A program made the translations under genes and the position numbers. From Polytrichum commune (lineage: Eukaryota; Streptophyta; Polytrichopsida; Polytrichales; Polytrichaceae): DNA of 64,000 nt. A model generated the notes under the pieces. The model was given only the letters and a program-made list of their open reading frames with translations. It was not told where the DNA came from and made no database searches. The stretch covers positions 42,778,001-42,842,000 of the forward strand of contig OX485806.1 in the NCBI GenBank assembly GCA_950295325.1. The letters are read 5' to 3'. Below, piece after piece: positions 43,793 to 56,484 of the stretch; the stretch's first letter is position 1; every line of letters begins with the position of its first letter.

Positions 43793-44499
43793 ATGACAGG
43801 GTCTTCGCCGCTAGAGTTAGTGAAACCAAAGGCGAAGAGGAGGAGGAAGGCACTTTTCTCAAGCAGGAAACAAATAAGGGCATCTAGGATGAGACAACAA
43901 AAACAACAATATGATAGCTTAAACAGCACAGTCAAGGCATTGGAATTCTCCCCAAACCGCACACGATCAAGGTCTAGAATTACGACAAGACAGAATAATC
44001 GTGGTGAAGACATAGCTAGGAGGGAAGCTGGAGTGGGTACGACCAGAAAAGTGGAGGTCCAAATATCACATGAACTATCGAGAATTTCCGAGACACAGGT
44101 ATGGACCTCAAGTCGATGTATACATATATGCACTAGAATTTAGGGGTTGTCTTTGTGAGATAGAGAAGGCAGCAAGAGTGGGCCCGTAAAAGAACTCACC
44201 ATCCAACGGGTGGTCACAATGAGCTAGTCGGAAGGGAACAAGACTGCCGCAGCAGTAACCGTCATCCACCGAATTACAATGGAAATCAGAACTAGGGTCT
44301 TGCACCGCATATAAGGAATTCACTCAGCGCACAGGGTTGCAGCCACGATTTGGAGAGGGGGAGTGACTGGAGGGAAGGGCAGTGGTCGCCCCGTGGAGAG
44401 GTTTGAGGTGAGAGACAATTGTGAGCCAGCTTCAGAACCTCGCAAAGGCCTATTTTTTTGCTTTATGGTCTTGGGGTTATCCTGATAGAGGTTTAATAT

Positions 44500-47400
44500 G
44501 ATGTTTTTGTTTGCTAATTGCTAGATTCTCAACTTCTGGGAGAGCGGCATGGTAGTTAGGGGTCTGATTTGAGGCAAGGGGGGGGTATGTCGGATCCGAC
44601 ATGCCCTTGGGTCCATAACTCGGGACCTCACATTTGTCATAATTTTCATATTTATGGAATTGGGCCGTGCCTGAGAGGGGCCTAATAAGAGGCAATGTAG
44701 GTTTAGTTTGTGACTTGTGGGATTGAGGCATGCTTGAAAGGGGTCTGATTTAACGCAATATATATAAGATTTTTGTGAAATGTTGGATTAGGGTATAGTT
44801 GAAAGGGGTCCGAAAAGAGGCCACGTAGGTTTACATGTTTGATTTCAGACAGTGGGGTATGCTTGTGAGGGGTCTGATTAGAGGCCATAAAGGTTGAAAT
44901 TTTGGGAATTTTAGGATTCGGGTCTTGTAAGTAGAGGTCTGATTTGAGGCGAGGGGGGGGGGTGTCGGATCTGACAGGCCCTTGGGTTCCTAACTGGGGA
45001 CCTCACATTTGGTATGAATTTCAGGTTTTTGGGAGTGGGGAGTACCTGAGAGGGGCCCAATAAGCGGCAATGTAGGTTTGGTCTGTGACTTGTGCGATTG
45101 AGACATGCATGTGAGGGGTCTGATTTGAGGCCATTTGGTTTTGATTTTTGAGAATATTTTGATTTGGTCATGCTTGAAAGGGGCTAAAAAAATGCCATTT
45201 AGGCTTAGTTTGTTGATTTCAGGTAGTGGGGTATGCTTGTGAAGGGTCTGATTTGAGGCCATTTAGGTTGAAATTTTGGGAATTTTAGGATTGGGGTCTT
45301 GTAGGTAGAGGTGTCGCGCACCTCTCCATGAGGAGTGCCCGCAACACCATGGGCACAAGGGGGACCCCGGAGTGACACCCGGGACTTGTGGCGCCATTGG
45401 TGAGAGGGGCCAAGTACTCTTAGCATGGGTGAGGGCCCCGGGCGTTGAGAACGCCTCTCACCCACGGGGACTAAGAGTCATGAGGGTAAGGCCATAAGTT
45501 ATGAGTAGCTTATGGTGGTGGAATTCTAGAATGCTAAGGAACACCTCAATCGAAGGTGCTAGCTAGGAGATATGGCCATTTGAGTGGGGCGCTGTCCCGG
45601 GACAACACCCTGGGACAGCAGTGACCTGGGAGTGGTGCCCGGGACTGCCAAGGTTTGAAGAGCCATAACTTCCTCAATACTTGCCTGAATGAGGCAAGTG
45701 AGGGGTCCATCGGCGTCTACGCAAAGAGTAGGTGACAATAGAGTGGTCGCTCAATAGCATCAGACATCATATGTAGAAGTTATGGTCGTCTGAAGCTGCT
45801 GGGGGGGTTCTAGCCCCAGCGGCTAAGGGAAAATGTCCACTTGGCCCCAACCCTTGTAGAGAGACAAAAGGATACTTGATGGTGGGGTAGGGGCCCCGCC
45901 CAAAGTCCTAGAGGCTTATAGGGGTGAGGCGGCTTAGCCGACCGACCCCCCCGGAGCATACTTGGCAATGTGCTCCGGGTAGTTGTACTGTTGTTTTGGC
46001 AACACGATGATCAACTCAAGAGTGGACTTCCATAGATGGAAGTCCACCTTAGCCATTGGCTACCTACGAAGGGGAGAGTCCCGAATGCATGTGTAGGAGG
46101 GTTTGGTGACCTAGCCATGAGCTTGAAGGTCCGCGGTCTTGGGAGCTAACCATGCATGTGCGTGGGATGTGCAGGTTAGCGCTCATGGCACTTGCTAGGT
46201 TGGAAAGGCGGTCAAGCTAAGTGAAGGAAAACTAGCAAGGGTTGCGACAAGAGGTCTGATTTGAGGCGAGGGGGGGTGGGTGTCGGATCCGACAGGCCCT
46301 TGGGTTCCTAACTGGGGACCTCACATTTGGTATGAATTTTTGATTTTTGGGAGTGGGGAGTACCTGAGAGGGGCCCAATAAGCGGCAATGTAGGTTTAGT
46401 CTGTGACTTGTGCGATTGAGGTATGCATGTGAGGGGTCTGATTTGAGGCCATTTGGTTTTGATTTTTGAGAATAGTTGGATTTGGTCATGCTTGAAAGGG
46501 GCTAATAAGAGGCCATGTAGGATTAGTTTGTTGATTTCAGGTAGTGGGGTATGGTTGTAAGAGGTCTGATTTGAGGCCATTTATGTTTGATTTTTGAGAA
46601 TAGTTTGATTTGGTCATGCTTGATAGGGGCTAATGAGAGGCCATGTAGGCTTAGTTTGTTGATTTCAGGTAGGGGGGAATGCATGTGAGGGGTCTGATTT
46701 GAGGCCATTTAGCTTGGATTTTTGAGAATATTTTGATTTGGACATGCTTGACAGGGGCTAATAAGAGGCCATGTAGGCTTAGTTTGTTGATTTCAGGTAG
46801 TGGGGTATGGTTGTAAGAGGTCTGATTTGAGGACATTTATGTTTGATTTTTGAGAATATTTTGATTTCGTGATGCTTGATAGGGGCTAATAAGAGGCCAT
46901 GTAGGGTTAGTTTGTTGATTTCAGGTAGTGGGGTATGCATGTGAGGGGTCTGATTTGAGGCCATTTAGGTTGAAATGTTCGGAATTTTAGGATTGGGGTC
47001 TTGTAGGTAGAGGTCTGATGTGAGGCGAGGGGGGGGGGGTGTCGGATCCGACAGGCCCTTGGGTTCCAAACTGGAGACCTCACATTTGGTATGAATTTCA
47101 GGTTTTTGGGAGTGGGGAGTACCTGAGAGGGGCCTAATAAGAGGCAATGTAGGTTTAGACTGTGACTTGTGCGATTGAGGCATGCATGTGAGGGGTCTGA
47201 TTTGAGGCCATTTGGTTTTGATTTTTGAGAATATTTGGATTTGGTCATGCTTGAAAGGGGCTAATAAGAGGCCATGTAGGATTAGTTTGTTGATTTCAGG
47301 TAGTGGGGTATGGTTGTAAGAGGTCTGATTTGAGGACATTTATGTTTGATTTTTGAGAATATTTTGATTTCCTGATGCTTGATAGGGGCTAATAAGAGGC

Positions 47401-49249
47401 CATGTAGGGTTAGTTTGTTGATTTCAGGTAGTGGGGTATGCTTGTGAAGGGTCTGATTTGAGGCCATTTAGGTTGAAATGTTCGGAATTTTAGGATTGGG
47501 GTCTTGTAGGTAGAGGTCTGATGTGAGGCGAGGGGGGGGGGTGTCGGATCCGACATGCCCTTGGGTTCCAAACTGGGGACCTCACATTTGGTATGAATTT
47601 CAGGTTTTTGGGAGTGGGGAGTACCTGAGAGGGGCCTAATAAGAGGCAATGTAGGTTTAGACTGTGACTTGTGCGATTGAGGCATGCATGTGAGGGGTCT
47701 GATTTGAGGCCATTTGGTTTTGATTTTTGAGAATATTTGGATTTGGTCATGCTTGAAAGGGGCTAATAAGAGGCCATGTAGGCTTAGTTTGTTGATTTCA
47801 GGTAGGGGGGAATGCATGTGAGGGGTCTGATTAGAGGCTATAAAGGTTGAAATTTTGGGAATTTTAGGATTGGGGTCTTGTAGGTAGAGGTCTGATTTGA
47901 GGCGAGGGAGGGGGGGTGTAGGATCCGACAGGCCCTTGGGTTCGAAACTGGGGACCTCACAATTGGTATGAATTTCATATTTTTGGGAGTGGGGAGTACC
48001 TGAGAGGGGCCTAATAAGTGGCAATGTAGGTTTAGACTGTGACTTGTGCGATTGAGGCATGCATGTGAGGGGTCTGATTTGAGGCCATTCGGTTTTGATT
48101 TTTGAGAATATTTTGATTTGGTCATGCTTGAAAGGGGCTAATAAGAGGCCATGTAGGCTTAGTTTGTTGATTTCAGGTAGTGGGGTATGGTTGTAAGAGG
48201 TCTGATTTGAGGCCATTTATGTTTGATTTTTGAGAATAGTTTGATTTGGTCATGCTTGATAGGGGCTAATGAGAGGCCATGTAGGCTTAGTTTGTTGATT
48301 TCAGGTAGGGGGGAATGCATGTGAGGGGTCTGATTTGAGGCCATTTAGCTTGGATTTTTGAGAATATTTTGATTTGGACATGCTTGACAGGGGCTAATAA
48401 GAGGCCATGTAGGCTTAGTTTGTTGATTTCAGGTAGTGGGGTATGGTTGTAAGAGGTCTGATTTGAGGACATTTATGTTTGATTTTTGAGAATATTTTGA
48501 TTTCGTGATGCTTGATAGGGGCTAATAAGAGGCCATGTAGGGTTAGTTTGTTGATTTCAGGTAGTGGGGTATGCTTGTGAAGGGTCTGATTTGAGGCCAT
48601 TTAGGTTGAAAATTTGGGAAGTTTAGGATTGTGGTCTTGTAGGTAGAGGTATGATTTGAGGCAAGGGGAGGGGGGGTGTCGGATCCGACAGGCCCTTTGG
48701 TTCAGAACTGGGGACCTCACATTTGGTATAAATATCAAATTTTTGAGATTGGGGAGTGCCTGAGAGGGGCCTAGTGACATACCATGTAGGTTTAGATTTC
48801 TGAATTCAAGTAGTGGGGTATGCTTATGAAGGCTCTGATTTGAGGCCATTTAGGTTGAAATTTTGGGAATTTTAGGTTTGGGGTCTTGTAGGTAGAGGTC
48901 TCATTTGAGGCAAAGGGGGGGGGGGCGTGTCGGATCCGACAGGCCCTTCGATCCAGAACTGGGGACCTCACATTTGGTATAAATTTCAGATTTTTGAGAT
49001 TGGGGAGTGCCTCAGAGGGGTCCGATTTGTCTCCATATAGGTTTGATTTTTTATTTCAGGGATTGGGGCATCCTTGTAAGGGTCCCGATGTGAGGCCATG
49101 TAGGTGTAGACTTTTGATTTCTGAACGTGGGGTATGCTTCTAAGGGGTCCGAGAAGATGCCATAAAGCTTTATTTTTTTGATTTCTAAGTTTAAGGTAGG
49201 CTTGTTAGAGGTTTCAGTTGGGGGAAGGGGGGTCTGTCGGATCCGACAG
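44500..49249. repeat. Intronic array C1: 128-bp units and higher-order units with G-run plus GTCGGATCCGAC
   Basis: Basic 128-bp units (GAGGTCTGATTTGAGGCCAT, GATTTTTGAGAATATTTTG, GGGGCTAATAAGAGGCCATG, TTGATTTCAGGTAGTGGGGT) alternate with units carrying GAGGCGAGGGGGGGG, TGTCGGATCCGAC and AGGCCCTTGGG. The perfect palindrome GTCGGATCCGAC occurs near 44,590, 46,284, 47,041, 47,542, 48,679, 48,929 and 49,236, each after a run of 6-10 G on the gene-sense strand (variants at 44,968 and 47,917). A solo LTR interrupts it at 45,312. Long minus-strand frames through the array are artefacts of stop-poor repeats. Confidence 0.9.
45312..46249 (+). repeat. Solo LTR of the chromovirus family in array C1
   Basis: It starts TGTCGCGCACCTCTCCATGA and ends AGCAAGGGTTGCGACA. 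The target duplication AGAGG flanks it (45,307-45,311 and 46,250-46,254). At 938 bases, with many substitutions relative to the 976-bp LTRs, it is an older insertion. Confidence 0.92.
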
Positions 49250-50224
49250 TGTCGCAACCCTTGCTAGCCCCCTTTGACAATCTTGCCAATTTTCAATTCT
49301 AGCAAAGGTTACGAGTGCTAACCATTCACATTACGCCATGCTAATGATTACCTCCTCCTACCCCGGACCTTATAGTTCATAGGAGGGAACCAACCCTCCT
49401 ACTTTGCTTTCGGGACTCACCCCTTAATCGGTAACCCATTCCTAGATGTGGACTTCCATCCATGGAAGTCCAATCCCATGTTGATCATCGCGTTGCCGGA
49501 GCAACACTACAACAACCCGAACCATACTAGGCAACTATGGCCTCACAATGGGCCAATGCCCATGGAGGCCTCGCCGTTCGGCCTCGGGTGGGTGAGGCCA
49601 CACCACCTCACCCATATAAGCCTCTAGGACTTCACGCGGGGCCCCTATCCCACCGTCAACCAACCTCTTGTCTCTCTACCAAGAGTTGGGGCCAAGTGGA
49701 TATTTTCCTTTTAGCTGCTGGGCTTAGAACCCCCCCAGCAGCTTCAGACCATCATAACTTCCTTGTATGATGTTTGATCATAACACCTAACCACTCCATG
49801 TTCATCAACGCTTCACGTAGATGCCAATGGACTCCTCACTTGCTCCATTTGAGCAAGTCTTGAGGAAGTTATGCCTGTTTGAACCTTGGCAGTCCCGGGA
49901 ATCACTCCCAGGCACTGCTGTACCAGGGCGCTGTCCCGGGACAGCGCCCCACTCAAATGGCCATAACTCCTAGCTCACACCTCCGATTGAGGTGTTCTTG
50001 AGCTTTCTAGAATCACCACGCCATGAGCTACGCATAACTCATGGCCTTACCCTTGTGCCTCCTAATCTTCGTGGGTGGGAGGCGTTCCCAACGCCCGGGG
50101 CCCTCACCCACACTAGGATCACTTGGGCCCTCTCACCAACGGCGCCACAAGTCTTGGGTGTCACTCCGGGGTCCCCCTTGTGCCCATGGTGTTTCGGGCA
50201 CTCCTCATGGAGAGGTGCGCGACA
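49250..50224 (-). repeat. 3' LTR of G3 (shared with the outer element)
   Basis: The reverse-orientation LTR runs from TGTCGCAACCCTTGCTAGCC to GGAGAGGTGCGCGACA. It is preceded by GACAG, the outer target duplication. Confidence 0.92.
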
Positions 50225-50989
50225 CTCACCCCCACCAAACGGAGTCGATGCCCTCATCGACTATACTCGTTGTCGGCACACCAATTCTCAAGTTGCCATC
50301 CTCTATGGTGCCGCATTGTGTTTACCTTAGGGCGCGACCCCCACAAAGCATCTTCAAATTTGGCATAGTCCCAAAGGTGTCGTTCCTAGGTGGTCCGTTA
50401 GCGACCTTGGATCTCTCATCCAAGGACCTAACCTACACTAGACCCACCTACTTTGGGACTCACTTGGGTTGCCCCTCCTTTGGGGCCTCCCCCGTTAGGC
50501 TCCACGAGCCTAACGTGACACATCTAGGCGAGACCTCAACGCTTCCACTAAGTTGTCTCGGTTGCAACTCCGAGATGGCTTTCCATTGTTAAGCCACGCC
50601 TCGATCGCACGGGGGTGATGCCAAGTCCCGCCCGACTCGGTTCCCACTTTGCTCTTTCGAGACATGGGTTCATGACTCCCATGCGCCAACTCTCGTTAGC
50701 TCGCGGGTAGCACTTTTATGAGCACGCGCCATCACCTTGTCCCCACCCGGACAAGCCCACGGCTAAGAAGTTTTTTGGTTTTATCCAAGGCCCCTCCTAG
50801 CCATGGCCCCAATTACTCGGCTTACCCAACCTAGTTTGGCATATCTATTCCCCCTCTTCCACTAACCAAGCACAAGTACAAGACTAGGACCTCATCTCGT
50901 ACTTTTCTCTTTGCACCACTAAAGTTTGGACTTTATTCCCTCAAGCCAAAGAACAAGTTCATGTTGTGGAGCAATTAGCCTCGAAGCTA

Positions 50990-52560
50990 AGTGTGCTACT
51001 AGCGTCTCTCCCCCACTAAAGGAGATTGATGTCCTCATCAATGCCTACGCTTCATTTTATTGGAATGTCTAGCCTTAGTTTCTTTAAAGTGCTTTACCAA
51101 TTCCTTGGCGTTCATCATGTCTCTTGCCGCTACCCAAACGGCTTCTTTCTCATGGTATCCTCACCATTTCACCAAGTATTCCTTTGTACTTTTTCTTTCC
51201 TTTTCACTTGGTCTTCCTACACTTGAGGATGCCCTCTTACCTCATGTTCCAAATGACGTCCACAAGGTCGGGACGTGGCCTAATCACTTGCTTGTGATCG
51301 GGCCACAAGGTGTCGTCCTAAAATGACTTTCGTAATGAGACATGAAATGTCGGATGCACTTTGATGTCCGGCGGTAATTCCAACTTATACATGTCCTTGA
51401 ACACTTGTTCCACAATGGAAAACGAAGCTCCAATTTTGGACATGAACTTTTGGAGCGAGGCCTTCCGGCTAAGTGAAGTTGTTCACATTCAACAACACCT
51501 TTTGGCCCACCTCATTATCCACTTCGCGTCTTCCGGCATTTACTAGCACTCCGTAGCACCTTCGGGCTTTCTCCACCAACAACTTGGTCATCTCCAAGAC
51601 TTGTTTACCATCCTTGGCCAAGTCCTCACCATCTTGGTTAAACTCTAGTGTTGAATGTGCCCCCTCGAGAGCTAGGTTAATAGGTTGGAGCGCATCCACT
51701 CCATAAGCCACCACGAAAGACCACCCCTTGGTAGCCAAGTGCGTGGCTACATTGCAATTACACTCCGCTCGACCCACATAGTCCGCCCAATCTCCTTGGT
51801 CCGCCCCCACCAAGTTCCTCAAGTATTGCTTCAAGTCTCCATTCACACGCTTTGTTTTCCCATCCATTTGGGAATACACGGCCGTGCTAAACCTTAGTTT
51901 CAATACAACCTCCTTAGAGAAATGCATTGAAAATGCACTTGTGAACTTTGGATCTTGATCCCACAAAATCACTCTTGGCAACCCGTGGTGCCTCAACCAT
52001 CCTTTGAGAAAAGGCTATGCGGTCTCCAACGCAGTGGCGGTTCCCACAATCGGCACCATGTGTGCCAACTTGGCAAACCGCTCTACCATCAACAAGATGG
52101 CATCATACCCATGTGACTCCGGCAAACTTGTGATCAAGTCCATGCACATACTATGCCATGGCGCCGACGGGATAGGCAACGGTTGCAAGAAACCGCATTG
52201 CTTTTGGTAAGAGGCTCGGTTCACTTTGCACTTTGATTCAAGCCTTCACAAAGTGGGCTATATCTTCCTTTATGCACCGCCAATGGTACCTCTTTGACAC
52301 CATTCTATGGCGGTTTTTTTCTTTCTCCTCTAAGGCCGGCAATAGGACTATCAAATTCCTCCTTCAAAACCGATAGCCTCAACTTGCCTTGTAGCACATA
52401 CACCCAACTTTGCTTGCACTTGAACAATCCGTCCACCAACTTAACTTCTTTGAGCACCTTGCTCTTGCGAAGTTCACCTAAAAGTTTTTGTGCTTTTGGG
52501 GTAGTTAATTTACCCCTCCCGTATCTTGCATCACAAGTTTCCTTCGCCGGCACACAGTAG
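50990..52560 (-). pseudogene. G3 chromodomain and integrase
   Basis: Minus strand from 52,553: zinc region, first Asp block (CMDLITSLPES, about 52,145), the family-wide TAG, second Asp block (ILWDQDPKFTSAF, about 51,955), then DGKTKRVNGDLKQYLR. In the last motif the catalytic Glu (SERVN in G2) is Lys, so the DDE triad is broken in G3. The broken chromodomain follows at about 51,230-51,010. The frame is open for 175 codons across the core. Confidence 0.85.
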
Positions 52561-52599
52561 CCACAAGGTTTGGATGGTTCTCATTGCTTGGAACTCATC

Positions 52600-52880
52600 C
52601 GGTCTACTTCGCGCATCCGGCACCACATTTCCACGGTCCGGTTTGTGGATCAAATCCACCTTCATAAGCGCCAAATTATCATGCCACCGCAATGACTTGG
52701 CGTTCACTTACGCTTGTATGTCAAAATACTTTTAGGACACATTGTCCATATAGACCTTTGCTTTGTGCGACCCCATATAATGTCGCCACATCTTCAAGCA
52801 ATGCACTACGACAAAGAAGTTCTTTGTCATGAGTTGGTTGTCTTCTTTGACAACCATTGAGCTTCATGCTCCCATATGCA
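52600..52880 (-). pseudogene. G3 RNase H C-terminal part
   Basis: On the minus strand it contains FFVVVHCLKMWRHY and LIHKPDRGNVVPDARSR blocks, with a stop after the DNVS block as in G2. Confidence 0.65.
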
Positions 52881-53019
52881 ATGGCCATCCATCTTACATC
52901 AACAATCCGCCATTGGCAAAGTTAATCAACCCCGTATGCACCTCAAAAGGTTTGTCAAGCTCCGCGAAATTGAGCACGGGCGTCTAAGAACACTTGCTCT
53001 CAAGCTCCCTAAAGACTTG

Positions 53020-53990
53020 GTGGCAAGGCTCATCCCACTCTTGGGATAGCCATTTCTTTCACAAGTCGGATAAGGTCGGATAACCATCAACCTTAACGCT
53101 CTCATATGCAATGGCCATCCATCTTACATTAACCATCCGCCAATGGCAAAGTCACTCGCCACCCCGTATTCACCTCAAAAGGTTTGTCAAGCTCCGCGAA
53201 CTTGAACACGGGTGGCAAAGACGACTTTGTATTAAGCTCCCCAAAGACTTTGGGGGCAAGGCTCATCCCACTCTTAAGATAGCCATTTCTTTCACAAGTC
53301 GCACAAGGTTTGACAACCTTTAAGCTTAATGCTCCCATATGCAATGGGCATCCATCTTGGATCAACATCCGCCAATGGTAAAGTCACTCGCCCCCGTATG
53401 CATCTCAAAAGGTTTGTCAAATTTCGCAAACTTGAGCACGGGCGGCGAAGAGAGCTTGCTCTTAAGCTCCTCAAAGACTTGGTAACAAGGCTCATCCCAC
53501 TCTTGGGATAGCCATTTCTTGCACAAGTTGGACAAGGTCGGATAACCATCGAGCTTCATGCTCTTATATGCAAAGGGCATCCATTTTGCCTCAACATCCG
53601 CCAATGCTAAAGTCACTTGCCCCCGTATGCACCTCAAAGGTTTGTCAAACTCCACGAACTTGAGCACGGGTGGCGAAGAGAACTTGGTCTTAAGCTCCCC
53701 AAAAGGCTTGGTGGCAAGGCTCATCCCACTCTTGGGATAACCATTTCTTGCACAAGCCGTACAAGGTTCGACAACCATGGAGCTTAATGCTCCCATAAGC
53801 AATGGTCATCCATCTTGGACCAACATCCGCCGATGGTAAAGTCCTTCGCCTCCATGTGCATCTCAAAATGCTTGTGAAAGCTCGGGAACTTAACCACATC
53901 TTGTGAAGGAAACTTGCTCTTGAGCTCCCCAAAGGCTTGGTGACAAGACTCATCCGACTCTTGGGATAGCCATTTTTCCAACAAGTTGAC
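53020..53990 (-). repeat. Five-unit 229-bp RNase H VNTR of G3
   Basis: The anchor TCCCACTCTTGGGATAG (reverse of the unit start) lies at 53,033, 53,266, 53,495, 53,724 and 53,953 (one substitution in the last). Spacings are 233, 229, 229 and 229. This is the highest number in the window. Confidence 0.85.
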
Positions 53991-53994
53991 TAAG

Positions 53995-54700
53995 GTCCTA
54001 GCAACCTTAGAAACACCTCGAATGAAGTGGTGGTAGTAGTTGGCTAGGCCAACAAATGACCTTAGCCCTTCTCTTGAGTCAAGGGCCAATTCTCCTCTTG
54101 GATTGCCTTGACATTTGTCATGTTCATCCACCAACTTCCTTTGTCATCACATACCTCAAGAACTCAATCTCTCGTTGAGCAAGTTTTTTTTTTTTTTTTC
54201 CCACTCGTTGGCGGTAACATTTTGGACAACACATTGGTGAATACATCCTTGTACCTCACCAACATCCCACCAATGTGGTTTTGGGGAGGCCTATCTTTCC
54301 TAGCCTCCCCATGAGTTCCTTGGAGTTGCTCCAATTGAACCACGACCATTATAATTATGTTTTTCCGTCTATTCATTTGGTCCATTAAGACCAAATTCGA
54401 GTTGGTTCCTCCTACCATAGGAGTCCTTGTCAATTTGTAGTGCAATTCTTTGCCATCAAGACATCACAAATGCACCGCAAGCTCACCAGCTTGCACCTCA
54501 CATCTATCATGTGAGTTCCAAAGAAGGCAGCCTTCACAATGACATGCATTTCATCTATTTCACATGGTGTGAAATTTTGACAAAAATCCAATGTCCCACA
54601 TTGAAAAGTTACATGCATCGCGGCCTCCTTTGTTTCATGCGGTTCGCCCTTTCCAAACTGCACCTTGGTGGGCTTGCCCGCTCTATCAATCGGCAAGCCC
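53995..54700 (-). pseudogene. G3 RT remnant and pol N-terminal part
   Basis: The thumb block (GLRSFVGLANYYHHFIRG) passes, through the same core deletion, to the RT entry (LVRYKDVFTNVLSK) and then LTRTPMVGG and the DFCQNFTPCEIDEMHVIV region. A run of 18 T (54,183-54,200) sits at the deletion junction. Confidence 0.7.
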
Positions 54701-55267
54701 CAACTCCCTTGCGAGTTTTGGGCTCAAGAAGGAATGGTAGCCTCTTTATCAACCCATGAGACATTTGTCCCATTCATTTGAGCCTCAAAGTACAAAAGAC
54801 TTGGCCTCGGCTTAAGGCTACTAGCCTTGGCCACAATGCCATCGTCTTACATTCGGTCCGCGGCATAAGTATTATTTGGCGTGGTACCTATCTCCCCTCA
54901 ACGTCCATTGTTGTAAGGCACCACCAAATTTCTTATTGGGGTCATCGGCCTTAATGCTCGTTGCAATTTTGATGATGCCCGCCACAACCTCAATAAACTT
55001 TTGGAAATTTGAACTTGGTATTCACCACCCGCTTTTGAAACCCCACCTAAAACGATGTACTTCTTAGAAAACTCGTTCATCTAAGATGCACAATTCATTT
55101 GGGTGTGAAATTCGCGCATATACGCCTTAAGAGGCCCGCACGCCTCATTTCCACCAAATTCATTCCAACATCAATGCCTTCCAAGCATTTCGAATTGGAA
55201 TTTCAATCCAACATTAATGCCCTCCAAGGTTTTGGGTGCATTCGGTATTCTAGGCCCCAAATGTTTT

Positions 55268-55509
55268 TTAAAGGTGTGCGGGAGCCCTTTCAAAGGACTC
55301 CACCAATTTCCTTACCGAATCCACCATCATGCCCACCATTGTCATCAAAACCAATGGTATGGTCAAATTCCCTTTACACATGATCTTTGTTCCAATTTGA
55401 GCCTCACAACCTTTTGGAAACCCCGGGCTAACCATAATAACCCTCACGTTTGATAGCCATGTCTCCCTCAAAGTGCTAGCTCAAATATTGGAACCCTGCT
55501 CTGATACCA
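55268..55509 (-). pseudogene. G3 leader frame and primer-binding site
   Basis: The MRETWLSNVRVIMVSPGFPK frame is conserved with G2. The tRNA-Met primer site lies between it and the 5' LTR. Confidence 0.45.
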
Positions 55510-55511
55510 AG

Positions 55512-56484
55512 TGTCGCAACCCTTGCTAACCCCCTTAGCAATCTTGCCAATTTTCAATTCTAGCAAAGGTTATTAGCGCTAACCATTCGCATTCCGCCAT
55601 GCTAATGGTTAGCTCCTCCTACCCCGGACCTTATAGTTCATAGGAGGGAACCAACCCTCCTACTTTGCTTTAGGGACTCACCCCTTAATCGGTAACCCAT
55701 TCCTAGATGTGGACTTCCATCCATGGAAGTCCAATCCCATGTTGATCATCGCGTTGCCGGAGCAACACTACAACAACCCGAACCATACTAGGCAACTATG
55801 GCCTCACATTGGGCCAAAGCCCATGGAGACCGTGCCGTTCGGCCTCGGGTGGGTGAGGCCACACCACCTCACCCATATAAGCCTCTAGGACTTCACGCGG
55901 GGCCCCTACCCCACCGTCAACCAACCTCTTGTCTCTCTACCAAGAGTTGGGGCCAAGTGGACATTTTCCTTTAGCTGCTGGGCCTAGAACCCCCCCAGCA
56001 GCTTCAGACCATCATAACTTCCTTGTATGATGTCTGATCATAACACCCAACCACTCCATGTTCATCTACGCTTCACTTAGATGCCAATGGACTCCTCACT
56101 TGCTCCATTTGAGCAAGTCTTGAGGAAGTTATGCCTGTTTGAACGTTGGCAGTCCCGGGAATCACTCCCAGGCACTGCTGTACCAGGGCGCTGTCCCGGG
56201 ACAGCGCCCCACTCAAATGGCCATAACTCCTAGCTCACACCTCCGATTGAGGTGTTCTTGAGCTTTCTAGAATCACCACGCCATGAGCTACGCATAACTC
56301 ATGGCCTTACCCTTGTGCCTCCTAATCTTCGTGGGTGGGAGGCGTTCCCAACGCCCGGGGCCCTCACCCACACTAGGATCACTTGGGCCCTCTCACCAAC
56401 GGCGCCACAAGTCCCGGGTGTCACTCCGGGGTCCCCCTTGTGCCCATGGTGTTTCGGGCACTCCTCATGGAGAGGTGTGCGACA
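55512..56484 (-). repeat. 5' LTR of G3
   Basis: Reverse orientation, 973 bases, ending AGAGGTGTGCGACA. It is followed by TCAAC and integrase sequence of G4, which marks the G3 insertion point. Confidence 0.92.

Larger units (their letters stand above)
49250..56484 (-). mobile_element. Chromovirus copy G3 with both LTRs
   Basis: The 3' LTR is 49,250-50,224 (975 bp) and the 5' LTR is 55,512-56,484 (973 bp), in reverse orientation. The primer site (reverse complement of TGGTATCAGAG) is at about 55,498-55,508 and the polypurine tract at 50,225-50,240. The internal region is collinear with G2. The flanking pentamers differ (GACAG left, TCAAC right), so the left LTR belongs to, or has recombined with, the outer element. 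Confidence 0.88.

Noticed and set aside
47410-48216. Long minus-strand frame (268 codons) with repeated PHMHSPLPEINKLSLHGL-type peptides
   Set aside because: It runs through tandem array C1; the peptides mirror the 128-bp repeat and occur in all array segments in several frames. No start context, no homology to a protein, and the same array lies in an intron on the other strand.
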